A DNA stretch of 64,000 bases from Chromatiales bacterium (GTDB lineage Bacteria > Pseudomonadota > Gammaproteobacteria > Steroidobacterales > GCA-2729495): contig JAEUPZ010000009.1 of NCBI GenBank assembly GCA_016789885.1, forward strand, positions 1 to 64,000, written 5' to 3'. Under the pieces are notes generated by a model, which worked only from the letters and a program-made list of their open reading frames with translations, was not told the DNA's origin and did no database searches. Made by a program: the position numbers and the translations under genes. This document shows, piece by piece, positions 15,630 through 24,026 of this stretch (within the stretch, counting starts at the first letter, position 1; each line of letters begins with the position of its first letter).

Positions 15630-16985
15630 TCAGGGCGGTCCAGCCCGGGTGATTAGAGCATAGTGGAAACCGTCCACCCCGCCGGGGCCCGGCAGGCACT
15701 GCAGCCCCGGCCCGGCGGGCTCCGCGAGCCCTGGCAGCGGGCCCATGGCCGTGGCCACGGCCGTGGGCTCCCGGTCGAGGAACGCCTGCACCACCACCTC
15801 GTTCTCGGCCCGCAGGACCGAGCAGGTGGCGTAGAGCAGGCGGCCCCCGGGCTTGAGCAGCGGCCAGAGCCGGTCCAGCAACTGTCCCTGGCGCGCGGCG
15901 AGGCCCGCGATGTCGGCCTTGCGGCGCAACAGCTTGATGTCCGGGTGACGGCGGATGACGCCGGTGGCCGAGCACGGCGCATCGACGAGGATCCGGTCGT
16001 AGGGCCGCCCATCCCACCAGCCGGCCGGATCGAGTGCGTCACCGGCCACGGCGCGCCCGCCAGCGAGCCCGAGCCGCGCGAAACCCTCGCTGACCCGCGC
16101 CAGCCGCACCGGGTCGATGTCGAGGGCGGTGAGGTCGAGGGCGTCGTCGGCGAGTTCCAGCAGGTGGGCCGCCTTGCCACCGGGCGCGGCGCACGCGTCG
16201 AGCACCCGCATGCCGGGCAGGGCGCCGAGCAGCGGGGCCGCGAGCTGTGCGGCGCCGTCCTGCACGCTGGCGTCGCCTTCGGCGAAGCCCGGCAGGGCCG
16301 TCACCGGCACCGGTGCCGCCAGGCGCAGCGCGTCGGGCAGCCCCGCCGCGGGGCTGGCGGCCACGCCGGTGTCGGCCAGCAGGCGGGCGGCCCAGGACCC
16401 CGGGTCGGTCCGCCGCCGGTTGACGCGCACCCACAGGTCGGGGTGCCGCTGGTTCGCCTCGAGCATGGCCTCGGCGGCACCGGGCCAGTCCGTGGCGATG
16501 GCCTCGGCGAGCCAGCGCGGATGGGAGTAGGCCACGTCCGGGGCCGCGCCCGCCGCAGCCACCCAGGCCGCACCCTCGCGCCGGTAGCGGCGGAGCACGG
16601 CGTTCACGAGGCCCGCGGCCCGGGCCTGCCCCAGCTGGCGGGCCGCGTCGACCGTGGCGGACACGATGGCGTAGTCGGGCTGCCCGGCGGCGTCGAGCTG
16701 GTACAGGCCCACGGCCAGCAGCGCCTCCAGGAGCCCGTCCCGGTCCCGGGGACCGGCATCCACCCAGTCCGCCAGCAGGGCCCGGTAGCGGTGGAACCAC
16801 CGCAGGGCGCCGTAGGCCAGGGCCTGCACCTGGGCGCGGTCGCGATCCTCCAGCGGAACGCCGGCCAGGCTCGCGGCCAGCGCCGCATCGAGCGTCGCGC
16901 CGCCCGCGGCGACGCGGTCGACGGCCCGGGCCGCCAGCGCCCGGGCCAGGGATCCGGCGGCAGGCCTGTGGGCGGGACCCGGCAC
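15630..16985 (-). CDS. rsmB: 16S rRNA (cytosine-967-C5) methyltransferase RsmB
   Basis: A 451-residue Fmu/RsmB-type methyltransferase that makes m5C967 in 16S rRNA. The N-terminal NusB-like RNA-binding domain covers about 1-150 (ALARALAARAVDRVAAGG, YGALRWFHRYRALLADW). The catalytic domain has the SAM motif VLDACAAPGGKAAHLLEL, motif IV DAPCSATGVIRRHPDIK and motif VI LYATCSV, giving the two catalytic cysteines of the RsmB/Nop2 family. The frame is open far upstream inside fmt, so the start was chosen from context: GTG at 16985, one base after the fmt stop, gives near-standard family length. Confidence 0.93.
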   Translation of the reverse strand: MPGPAHRPAAGSLARALAARAVDRVAAGGATLDAALAASLAGVPLEDRDRAQVQALAYGALRWFHRYRALLADWVDAGPRDRDGLLEALLAVGLYQLDAAGQPDYAIVSATVDAARQLGQARAAGLVNAVLRRYRREGAAWVAAAGAAPDVAYSHPRWLAEAIATDWPGAAEAMLEANQRHPDLWVRVNRRRTDPGSWAARLLADTGVAASPAAGLPDALRLAAPVPVTALPGFAEGDASVQDGAAQLAAPLLGALPGMRVLDACAAPGGKAAHLLELADDALDLTALDIDPVRLARVSEGFARLGLAGGRAVAGDALDPAGWWDGRPYDRILVDAPCSATGVIRRHPDIKLLRRKADIAGLAARQGQLLDRLWPLLKPGGRLLYATCSVLRAENEVVVQAFLDREPTAVATAMGPLPGLAEPAGPGLQCLPGPGGVDGFHYALITRAGPP

Positions 16986-16986
16986 G

Positions 16987-17934
16987 TCAGGCCGGGCCGA
17001 GGATGCGGCCGAGGACGGCCCGGCCCCGGGCAAAGTCCGCGGCCGGCATGCGCTGCCGCCCCGGCAGCTGCACGGCCGTGAGGCGCAGGAGGCCGTCGCC
17101 GGTCTGCACGTCGACGCCCGCCGCACTGGCAGCCACCACCTGGCCAGGCACCGCGTCGGGACTGCCGCCCGGCAGCGGAACGGCGGCCCAGCACCGCAGC
17201 CGCTCGCCATCGAGCAGCGTCTCGGCCACCGGCCACGGGTTGTAGGCCCGGACCTGCCGGGCCAGGGCCACGGCCGGCTGGCGCCAGTCCATGCGGCCGG
17301 CCTCCTTGGCGATGCGGCCGGCGTAGGTGGCGCCGGTGGCCGGCTGGGGCTCCGGGATGCGGCTGCCGTCGAGGATGCCCGGCAGCGCCTCGGCCAGGGC
17401 ATCGGCGCCGAGCCGGCCGAGCCGGTCCTCCAGCTCCGCGGCCGACTCATCGGGCCCGATGGCGAGGCGCCGCACGAGGTAGACCGGGCCCGTGTCGAGC
17501 CCGGCATCGAGGGCCATGATGCTGACGCCCGTCTCGGCATCGCCCGCCAGGATCGCCGCCTCGACAGGCGAGGCGCCCCGGAACCGGGGCAGCAGCGAGG
17601 CGTGCACGTTGACGGCGCCGCGGGCCGGGACCGCCAGCACCGCGGGCGGCAGGATCAGGCCGTAGGCGACCACCACCAGCAGGTCGGGCGCGAGGCCCCG
17701 CACCAGGTCGAGGCCGGCGGCGTCCTTCAGGGTGGCGGGTTGCAGGACCGGCAGGCCCAGCTCAACGGCCCGCAGCTTGACGGGGCTCGCCGACAGCGCG
17801 CGCCCGCGGCCGGCGGGCCGGTCGGGCTGGGTCAGCACGGCCACCGGCCGGTGGCCAAGGGCCAGCAGGGCCTCCAGGCTCGGCAGGGCGAAGGCGGGGG
17901 ATCCCGCGAAGACGATCCGGGGCTGACTGGCCAT
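16987..17934 (-). CDS. fmt: Methionyl-tRNA formyltransferase
   Basis: A 315-residue enzyme that formylates the initiator Met-tRNA. The formyl-transferase domain begins [19 protein letters not shown], with the binding-loop segment [17 protein letters not shown], the catalytic region [20 protein letters not shown] and the [16 protein letters not shown] segment; the C-terminal tRNA-binding domain carries [14 protein letters not shown]. The usual family signature is SLLPRWRGAAPI; the Trp-to-Phe and Ala-to-Ser changes here are mild. It lies 37 bases after def and one base before rsmB, the classic def-fmt-rsmB order that pairs formylation with deformylation. Confidence 0.95.
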   Translation of the reverse strand: MASQPRIVFAGSPAFALPSLEALLALGHRPVAVLTQPDRPAGRGRALSASPVKLRAVELGLPVLQPATLKDAAGLDLVRGLAPDLLVVVAYGLILPPAVLAVPARGAVNVHASLLPRFRGASPVEAAILAGDAETGVSIMALDAGLDTGPVYLVRRLAIGPDESAAELEDRLGRLGADALAEALPGILDGSRIPEPQPATGATYAGRIAKEAGRMDWRQPAVALARQVRAYNPWPVAETLLDGERLRCWAAVPLPGGSPDAVPGQVVAASAAGVDVQTGDGLLRLTAVQLPGRQRMPAADFARGRAVLGRILGPA

Positions 17935-17971
17935 TCGGGAGCTGCGGCAGGCCGGCGGCCTGCCGTCGGCG

Positions 17972-18535
17972 TCAGATCGCGGGGGCGCGATCGGAGCCGG
18001 CGCGGTCGCCGGACCGGGCCGGTGCGGCCGCGGCCGGGGCGTGCCGGCGCGCCTTGGCCGCGCGCTTCTTCAGGCGCTGCCGCTTGAGCTCCGAGAGATA
18101 GTCGACGAAGAGCTTGCCGTCGAGGTGGTCCATCTCGTGCTGGATGCACACCGCGGCGAGGCCGTCGACGGACAGCTCCCGGGGCTGGCCCTGCTCGTCG
18201 AGGAACCGCACGGTGATGCGCGCCGCCCGCTCCACGCTCTCGGTGAAGCCGGGCACCGACAGGCAGCCCTCCTCACCGAGTTCGCAACCGTCGCGCACGA
18301 CGATCTCGGGATTGATCAGCACCCGCGGCTCGTTCTTGTCTTCCGAGACGTCCATCACAAGGAGGCGGATGTGCACGTCGACCTGGGTGGCGGCGAGGCC
18401 GACGCCCGGCGCGGCGTACATGGTTTCGAGCATGTCCCGCGCGAGCGTGCGGATTTCGTCGGTCACGCGCTCGACGGGGCGCGCCTTCGTGCGCAGCCGC
18501 GGATCGGGGTATTCGAGGATGGTCAGAAGCGACAT
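17972..18535 (-). CDS. def: Peptide deformylase
   Basis: A 187-residue metalloprotease that removes the formyl group from nascent proteins. All three signatures are present: GVGLAATQ at about 44-51, EEGCLS with ligand C91, and HEMDHLDG with ligands H133 and H137 and catalytic E134. The core ends near residue 160, followed by a Lys/Arg- and Ala-rich tail ([18 protein letters not shown]) that may touch the ribosome. ATG at 18535 gives the standard [15 protein letters not shown] start; an in-frame ATG nine codons earlier is not needed. First gene of the six-gene minus-strand operon and divergent from the lysM gene. Confidence 0.95.
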   Translation of the reverse strand: MSLLTILEYPDPRLRTKARPVERVTDEIRTLARDMLETMYAAPGVGLAATQVDVHIRLLVMDVSEDKNEPRVLINPEIVVRDGCELGEEGCLSVPGFTESVERAARITVRFLDEQGQPRELSVDGLAAVCIQHEMDHLDGKLFVDYLSELKRQRLKKRAAKARRHAPAAAAPARSGDRAGSDRAPAI

Positions 18536-18739
18536 GCAGGGTCCTTCACACTTTGGGCACAAGCTTTGGCCCCGTGCGTCGGGTTTGTGCTATATCCCGC
18601 CCGTACTTTGGGCTCCGTTCCCGGGCTTTTTGGGCTATCCCGGGAGTTTTCAAGCGGGTCGGGCGGACCGTTCGCGAGTATAACAGCGGCGGCCCGGAAC
18701 CCGTTCCGCCGCGCGGGCCCCCACAGGGATGGACTCCGC
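18536..18739. promoter_or_regulatory. Divergent def / lysM promoter region with repeated TTTGGGC
   Basis: The 204-base divergent spacer contains CTTTGGGC at 18551-18558 and 18606-18613, and TTTGGGC again at 18629-18635. An inverted repeat CCCGGG (18620-18625) and CCCGGG (18639-18644) encloses the third copy. Candidate plus-strand -10 boxes are TATATC at 18591-18596, preceded by TGTGC as in extended -10 promoters, and TATAAC at 18679-18684; neither has a good -35 box. The repeated heptamer could be a regulator site. Confidence 0.35.
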
Positions 18740-19831
18740 ATGACGACACTGCCTGCCAGCCGACCGGGACGTTCGCCGGCCACCCGCGCCTTCATCGCGG
18801 GCCTGCTGTGCCTCGCGCTGGCCGGTCCTCCGGCCCTCGCCCAGGACGGCGGACCGGCGCTCAACCCCGACCGCCCGGACCGTTATGTCGTGCAGAAGGG
18901 CGACACCCTCTGGGGCATCTCGAGCCTGTACCTGCGCGATCCGTGGCTGTGGCCGGAGATCTGGTACGTAAACCCGCAGGTCGCGAACCCTCATCTTATA
19001 TTCCCCGGCGACGTGCTCTCGCTCGTGTACGTCGACGGCAAGCCGCAGCTCCGCCTCGACCGCGCAGCCGACGCTGCCAGCGGCACCGACCGCCTGTCGC
19101 CGCGCATCCGCGAGGACGGGCTCGGCGGCGCCATCACCACGATCCCCACTGCCGCCATCGAGGCCTTCCTGAGCCGCGGCACCGTGCTGCAGCGGCGGGA
19201 GGTCAACAAGCTGCCGTACATCGTCACCCTGCGCGAGGGGATCGTCGCTGCCGGCCCAGGCCAGGAGGCCTACGTGCGCGGCAAGGTGGGCGGGGAGGAT
19301 TCGGTCTACAGCGTCATTCACGTCGGCAGCCGGATCGTCGATCCGGACAACGGCGACCTGCTCGGTTACGAGGGCATCTACGTCGGCGAGGGGACCATCC
19401 GCCGCGGCGGCGACCCCGCCACGCTGGCGTTCACCGACTCGGCCCGGGAAGCGCGGAAGGGCGACCGGCTGGTCCCCCCGGCCCGGGACCTGCCGCTGCA
19501 GTTCCTGCCACGGGCCCCGGAACAGCCGGTGGACGGCCGCATCATCCGCGTGGTCGACGGCATGACCACCTTCGGCGCCTACCAGGTGGTGGTGCTCAAC
19601 CGGGGCACGAAGCACGGCCTCGAGCCCGGCCACGTGCTCACGGTCATCCAGGGCGGTGACCGCGTCACCGACACCGTCCAACCCGGTGTTTTTGGCCGGA
19701 ATGTCCGCTTGCCGGACGAGGAGGCGGGCACTGTAATGGTCTTCCGCAGCTACGACCGGCTGAGCTACGCGCTGGTCATGCGCTCCTCCGTGCCAATGCG
19801 CGCCCTCGACCGTATCGCCAATCCCAGCTGA
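18740..19831 (+). CDS. Exported LysM-domain protein
   Basis: A 363-residue exported protein. The signal peptide ends near residue 35 (LCLALAGPPALAQ). A LysM domain follows directly: DRYVVQKGDTLWGISSLYLRDPWLWPEIW, then NPHLIFPGDVLSLVYV, which binds peptidoglycan. The remaining 250 residues have no recognised fold. LysM proteins of this architecture occupy the slot between def and dprA in pseudomonads and many other gammaproteobacteria, always divergent from def-fmt as here. A cell-wall or envelope maintenance role is likely, but the exact function is not established. Confidence 0.88.
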   Translation: MTTLPASRPGRSPATRAFIAGLLCLALAGPPALAQDGGPALNPDRPDRYVVQKGDTLWGISSLYLRDPWLWPEIWYVNPQVANPHLIFPGDVLSLVYVDGKPQLRLDRAADAASGTDRLSPRIREDGLGGAITTIPTAAIEAFLSRGTVLQRREVNKLPYIVTLREGIVAAGPGQEAYVRGKVGGEDSVYSVIHVGSRIVDPDNGDLLGYEGIYVGEGTIRRGGDPATLAFTDSAREARKGDRLVPPARDLPLQFLPRAPEQPVDGRIIRVVDGMTTFGAYQVVVLNRGTKHGLEPGHVLTVIQGGDRVTDTVQPGVFGRNVRLPDEEAGTVMVFRSYDRLSYALVMRSSVPMRALDRIANPS

Positions 19832-19874
19832 CCGTCCCCGACAGGCGCCGCGCGGTCGGGGGGGAGCCCGACCG

Positions 19875-20837
19875 ATGCCTGCCGCGCCGCCTGCTGACCC
19901 GCGTACCGCTACCTGGCTCGCCGATCCGGCCAATACCGTCATCGATCCCGGCGACCCGGCCTATCCGCCCCAGCTGCAGGTGGCCGAGCCGAGGCCACCG
20001 CGCCTGTACGTCCGGGGTGATGCCGGGTGCCTGGTGCTGCCGCAGCTCGCCATCGTCGGCAGCCGCAACGCGACCCCCGGTGGGCGTGATACGGCACGCA
20101 GCTTCGCGGCCTACCTCGCGGCGCGGGGCTTCGTCATCACCAGCGGCCTCGCCGAGGGCATCGACGCGGCCGCCCATGCCGGGGCCCTCGAGGCGGGCGG
20201 CCGCACGATCGCGGTCTGCGGCACCGGGCTCGACCGGGTCTACCCCCGCACGAATGCCGCGCTCGCCGGGCGCATCGTCGCCGGCGGCGGCGCCCTCGCG
20301 GGCGAGCTGCCGCCGGGCACCGGCGCGCAGCGCCACCATTTCCCCCGCCGCAACCGCATCATCAGCGGCCTTGCCGTGGGAACGCTGGTGGTCGAGGCGA
20401 GCACCACCAGCGGCGCGCTGATCACCGCGCGCCATGCGGCCGAGCAGGGCCGCGAGGTGTTCGCGATCCCGGGCTCCATCCACAACCCGCTGACGCGCGG
20501 CTGCCACCAGCTGATCCGCAGCGGCGCGACCCTGGTCGAGACGGCCGCCGACATCGTCGAGCAGCTCGGCAGCGCCCTGGCGGGACTGGCCGCCGGCGTC
20601 GTCCAGCTGCCCGCCGATGCGCCGGCAGCCGCGCCGGGCGCCGCCATCGACGACGACCCGGCCTACCGGCGGCTGCTCGAGGCGCTGGGGCACGACCCGG
20701 TCGACGTGGATGCGCTGGTCCAGCGCTCTGGATTGACGACGGGGGAGGTTTCCTCCATGCTGCTGATGCTCGAATTACAGGGCCGCGTGCATTCGCTCGC
20801 GGGCAGCCGCTATCAGCGCAGCCGCAGGCAGCCATGA
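19875..20837 (+). CDS. dprA: DNA processing protein DprA
   Basis: A 320-residue single-strand DNA-binding protein that loads RecA on incoming DNA during natural transformation. The Rossmann-like DprA core contains LAIVGSRNATPGG, GFVITSGLAEGIDAAAH, AVCGTGLDRVYPRTN, FPRRNRIISGLAVGTLVVEA, TTSGALITARHAAEQGREVFAIPGS and a C-terminal winged-helix-like part (DVDALVQRSGLTTGEVSSMLLML). It lacks much of the N-terminal SAM-like domain seen in longer homologues, which is common. It sits between the LysM gene and smg. No other competence genes are in the window, so transformability cannot be judged. Confidence 0.93.
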   Translation: MPAAPPADPRTATWLADPANTVIDPGDPAYPPQLQVAEPRPPRLYVRGDAGCLVLPQLAIVGSRNATPGGRDTARSFAAYLAARGFVITSGLAEGIDAAAHAGALEAGGRTIAVCGTGLDRVYPRTNAALAGRIVAGGGALAGELPPGTGAQRHHFPRRNRIISGLAVGTLVVEASTTSGALITARHAAEQGREVFAIPGSIHNPLTRGCHQLIRSGATLVETAADIVEQLGSALAGLAAGVVQLPADAPAAAPGAAIDDDPAYRRLLEALGHDPVDVDALVQRSGLTTGEVSSMLLMLELQGRVHSLAGSRYQRSRRQP

Positions 20838-20926
20838 AACGGCCCTGGGGCCGCGCTCCAGCAAGCCCGGGTCGCGCGGCGGGCCCAACGGCGGGCCGGC
20901 CAGCCACACGGGGAGCAGCAGCCAAC

Positions 20927-21397
20927 ATGACCGACAGCGTGCTCGACGTGCTGCTGTACCTCTTCGAGACCTACTCCGATCAGGAGCCCGGCGCCCCCGA
21001 CCAGGACGTGCTGCGCGACGAACTGCTGCGCGCCGGCTTCGGCGAGCCCGAGGTCGACAGCGCCCTCGACTGGCTCGAGGGCCTGAGCGACGACGCGGCG
21101 AACCCGGCCAGCGCCGCCGGCGAGCGCTCGGTACGCGTCTACAACGAGGTCGAGTTGCGCCGCCTCGACACCGACTGCCGCGGGTACCTGCTGTACCTCG
21201 AACAGGTGGGCATCCTGTCGACGGGCCAGCGCGAGCGGGTCATCGACCGCCTCATGGCGCTCGGCAACGCCACCGTCGACCGCGAGCAGGTGAAGTGGGT
21301 GGTGCTCATGGTGCTGTTCGCCGAACAGGGCGACGCGGCCGCCTTTGCCCGCATGGAAGACCTGGTTTTCGAGGAGAACAACGGCGCCGTCCACTGA
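20927..21397 (+). CDS. smg: Smg family protein (DUF494)
   Basis: A 156-residue acidic helical protein beginning MTDSVLDVLLYLFETYSDQE. It is typical of Smg/DUF494, a family confined largely to beta- and gammaproteobacteria and found between dprA and topA. The C-terminal half (VKWVVLMVLFAEQGD) matches the conserved DUF494 end. The molecular role is unknown. ATG 20927 was chosen over an upstream in-frame start because a GGGAG ribosome-binding site lies at a suitable distance before it and the upstream residues are Arg/Ala/Gly-rich noise. Confidence 0.88.
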   Translation: MTDSVLDVLLYLFETYSDQEPGAPDQDVLRDELLRAGFGEPEVDSALDWLEGLSDDAANPASAAGERSVRVYNEVELRRLDTDCRGYLLYLEQVGILSTGQRERVIDRLMALGNATVDREQVKWVVLMVLFAEQGDAAAFARMEDLVFEENNGAVH

Positions 21398-21443
21398 CCA
21401 CCGGCCAGCCTTCGCGGGGCCCACGACCGTCCCCGCCGCATCG

Positions 21444-21464
21444 AGCCGCGCCCTGGTCGCGGCT
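21444..21464 (+). terminator. Hairpin downstream of smg
   Basis: AGCCGCG (21444-21450) pairs with CGCGGCT (21458-21464) around a seven-base loop and is followed by TTGTCG. It is a weak intrinsic terminator or attenuator between smg and topA. Confidence 0.4.
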
Positions 21465-21517
21465 TTGTCGTCTGTGAGGCACCGGTTTTTCGAAGGCTGC
21501 GCCAGTACTGATCCAGC

Positions 21518-24007
21518 ATGACCAAACTCGTCGTCGTCGAATCGCCCGCCAAGGCGAAAACCATCGAAAAGTACCTGGGCAAGGACTACAAGGTCCTGGC
21601 GTCCTACGGTCACGTCCGCGACCTGATCGAGAAGGACGGCGCCGTCGATCCCGAGCACGGCTACGTCATGAAGTACGCCGTGGCCGAGGACAAGGAGAAG
21701 TACGTCAACGCCATCACGGCGGCGCTGAAGAAGGCCGACGCCCTGTACCTGGCCACCGACCCTGACCGCGAGGGCGAGGCCATTTCGTGGCACCTGCTCG
21801 AGATCCTGAAGGAGCGCGGCCTGCTCGACGGCAAGCCGGTGCACCGCGTCGTGTTCTACGAGATCACCGAGCGCGCGATCCGCGAGGCCATCGAGCAGCC
21901 GCGCGACGTGTCGGGATCGCTGGTCAACGCCCAGCAGGCCCGGCGCGCGCTGGACCACCTGCTCGGCTTCAAGCTGTCGCCGCTGCTGTGGAAGAAGATC
22001 AGCCCGAAGCTCTCGGCGGGGCGCGTGCAGAGCCCGGCGCTGCGCATGATCGTCGAGCGCGAGGAAGAGATCGAGGCGTTCCGCAGCGAGGAGTACTGGT
22101 CCATCGGCGCCGACGTCGGCGAGTCGCCCGCCGCCTTCGCCGCGCGACTCGTCGAGTACGGCGGCCGCAAGGTCGTCGACACCTTCAACCGCGAGCGCCC
22201 CGAGCCCTTCACGTTCCGCAGCGCCGCCGACGCCACGACGGCCCGGACGACGCTCGAGGCCGCCGCAGCCGGGCAGCTGCGGGTCAGCAGCGTCGAGCGC
22301 AGCCAGCGCCGCCGCCGTCCCGCACCGCCCTTCACCACGTCGACGCTGCAGCAGGAGGCCTCGCGCAAGCTCGGCTTCCGCGCCCGCAACACGATGAGCG
22401 TGGCCCAGAAGCTCTACGAGGGCATCGCCGTCGGCGAGGGCACCGTCGGCCTCATCACCTACATGCGCACCGACTCGGTGGGCCTCGCCCGCGAGGCCAT
22501 CGACGACATCCGCGGCTACATCGCCCAGCGCTACGGCAGGGCGAGCGTGCCGGAGCGCCCCAACGTCTACACGACCAAGTCGAAGAACGCCCAGGAGGCC
22601 CACGAGGGCATCCGGCCCACGAGCATCCGGCGCACGCCGGAGGAGCTCCGGGCGTACCTCACCGACGAGCAGCTGAAGCTCTACACCCTGATCTGGCGGC
22701 GCACCATCGCCTCGCAGATGGAGCCGGCGGTCTACGACCAGCTGACCATCGAGCTGGTCCCGGCCGCCCGCGCCGACGCCGGGCGCTTCCGGGCCACGGG
22801 CTCGACGCTGGTCAGCCCCGGCTTCATTGCCGTATACCTCGAGGGCCAGGACGACGGTGGCCAGGAAGAGGGCGACGTCAGGCTGCCGTCGGTCACCGAG
22901 GGCCAGCTGCTGCCACTCTCGGCCATCAACCCCGAGCAGCACTTCACTCAGCCGCCGCCGCGCTACACCGAGGCGAGCCTCGTCAAGGCGCTGGAGGAGC
23001 GCGGCATCGGCCGCCCGTCGACCTACGCCAGCATCCTGTCGACGCTCAACACCCGCCAGTACGTCGAGATGGACGGCAAGGCGCTGAAGCCCACCGACGG
23101 CGGCCGGGTCGTCGCCGGCTTCCTGACCGACAACTTCACGCGCTACGTCGACTACGACTTCACCGCGCACATGGAGGACGAGCTCGACGAGATCTCCCGC
23201 GGTGAGCGCGACTGGGTGCCGGTGCTCGACGAGTTCTGGCAGCCGTTCGCCGTGCTGCTGAAGGACACCGAGGCGCGCGTGAGCCGCGAGGAAGCCGCGC
23301 AGGTGCGCGACCTCGGCAAGGACCCGGCCACCGGCAAGCCGCTGACGGCCCGCTTCGGCAAGTACGGCTCGTTCATCCAGATCGGCACGAAGGACGACGA
23401 GGAGAAGCCGAAGTTTGCGGGCCTGCGGCCCGGCCAGAGCATGTTCACCATCACGCGCGAGCAGGCCCTCGAGCTCTTCAAGCTGCCGCGCAAGGTGGGC
23501 ACGACGGCCGACGGCGACGCCATCGTCGCCAACATCGGCCGCTTCGGGCCCTACGTGCAATACGAGGCCCGCGACGGCGCCGGCAAGAAGCAGAAGAAGT
23601 ACGTCTCGCTGAAGGAGCACGACCCCTACAAGGTGACCCTCGCCGAGGCGCTCGAGCTGATCCGGGCGAAGGAAGAAGCCGACGCCAACCGGCTGATCCT
23701 GGATTTCCCGGAGGCCGGCATCCAGGTGCTGCGGGGCCGCTTCGGCCCGTACATCACCGACAAGGAACGCAACGCGCGCATCCCGAAGGACCGGGCGCCC
23801 GAGACCCTGACGCTCGAGGAGTGCCAGGCGCTGCTCGCCGCGGCACCGGTCCGCCGCGGCCGGTTCGGGCGGAAGACCGGGACGAAGGCGGCCGCCGCGC
23901 CGGCAGCACCCGCGGCGGCGAAGAAGGCGACCCCGCGCAAGGCCGCGGCACGCAAGGCGCCGGCCCGCAAGGGCAAGGCCGCCCCCAAGGCCGGCCCGGC
24001 CGACTGA
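21518..24007 (+). CDS. topA: DNA topoisomerase I
   Basis: An 829-residue type IA topoisomerase that relaxes negative supercoils. The Toprim domain starts LVVVESPAKAKTIEKYLG and contains ATDPDREGEAISWHL; the active-site tyrosine is about Y315 in YMRTDSVG. The gate region has PPFTTSTLQQEASRKLGF and GIGRPSTYASILSTL. The C-terminal part lacks the four-cysteine zinc ribbons of E. coli TopA and instead has repeats of the GRFGPYVQY / GRFGPYITD kind, ending in an Ala/Lys/Arg-rich tail like histone H1 (residues about 785-829). Such cysteine-free tails occur in several other bacterial groups and bind DNA electrostatically. It follows smg, as in many gammaproteobacteria. Confidence 0.95.
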   Translation: MTKLVVVESPAKAKTIEKYLGKDYKVLASYGHVRDLIEKDGAVDPEHGYVMKYAVAEDKEKYVNAITAALKKADALYLATDPDREGEAISWHLLEILKERGLLDGKPVHRVVFYEITERAIREAIEQPRDVSGSLVNAQQARRALDHLLGFKLSPLLWKKISPKLSAGRVQSPALRMIVEREEEIEAFRSEEYWSIGADVGESPAAFAARLVEYGGRKVVDTFNRERPEPFTFRSAADATTARTTLEAAAAGQLRVSSVERSQRRRRPAPPFTTSTLQQEASRKLGFRARNTMSVAQKLYEGIAVGEGTVGLITYMRTDSVGLAREAIDDIRGYIAQRYGRASVPERPNVYTTKSKNAQEAHEGIRPTSIRRTPEELRAYLTDEQLKLYTLIWRRTIASQMEPAVYDQLTIELVPAARADAGRFRATGSTLVSPGFIAVYLEGQDDGGQEEGDVRLPSVTEGQLLPLSAINPEQHFTQPPPRYTEASLVKALEERGIGRPSTYASILSTLNTRQYVEMDGKALKPTDGGRVVAGFLTDNFTRYVDYDFTAHMEDELDEISRGERDWVPVLDEFWQPFAVLLKDTEARVSREEAAQVRDLGKDPATGKPLTARFGKYGSFIQIGTKDDEEKPKFAGLRPGQSMFTITREQALELFKLPRKVGTTADGDAIVANIGRFGPYVQYEARDGAGKKQKKYVSLKEHDPYKVTLAEALELIRAKEEADANRLILDFPEAGIQVLRGRFGPYITDKERNARIPKDRAPETLTLEECQALLAAAPVRRGRFGRKTGTKAAAAPAAPAAAKKATPRKAAARKAPARKGKAAPKAGPAD

Positions 24008-24026
24008 GCAGGCCAGGCCCTGCGGC

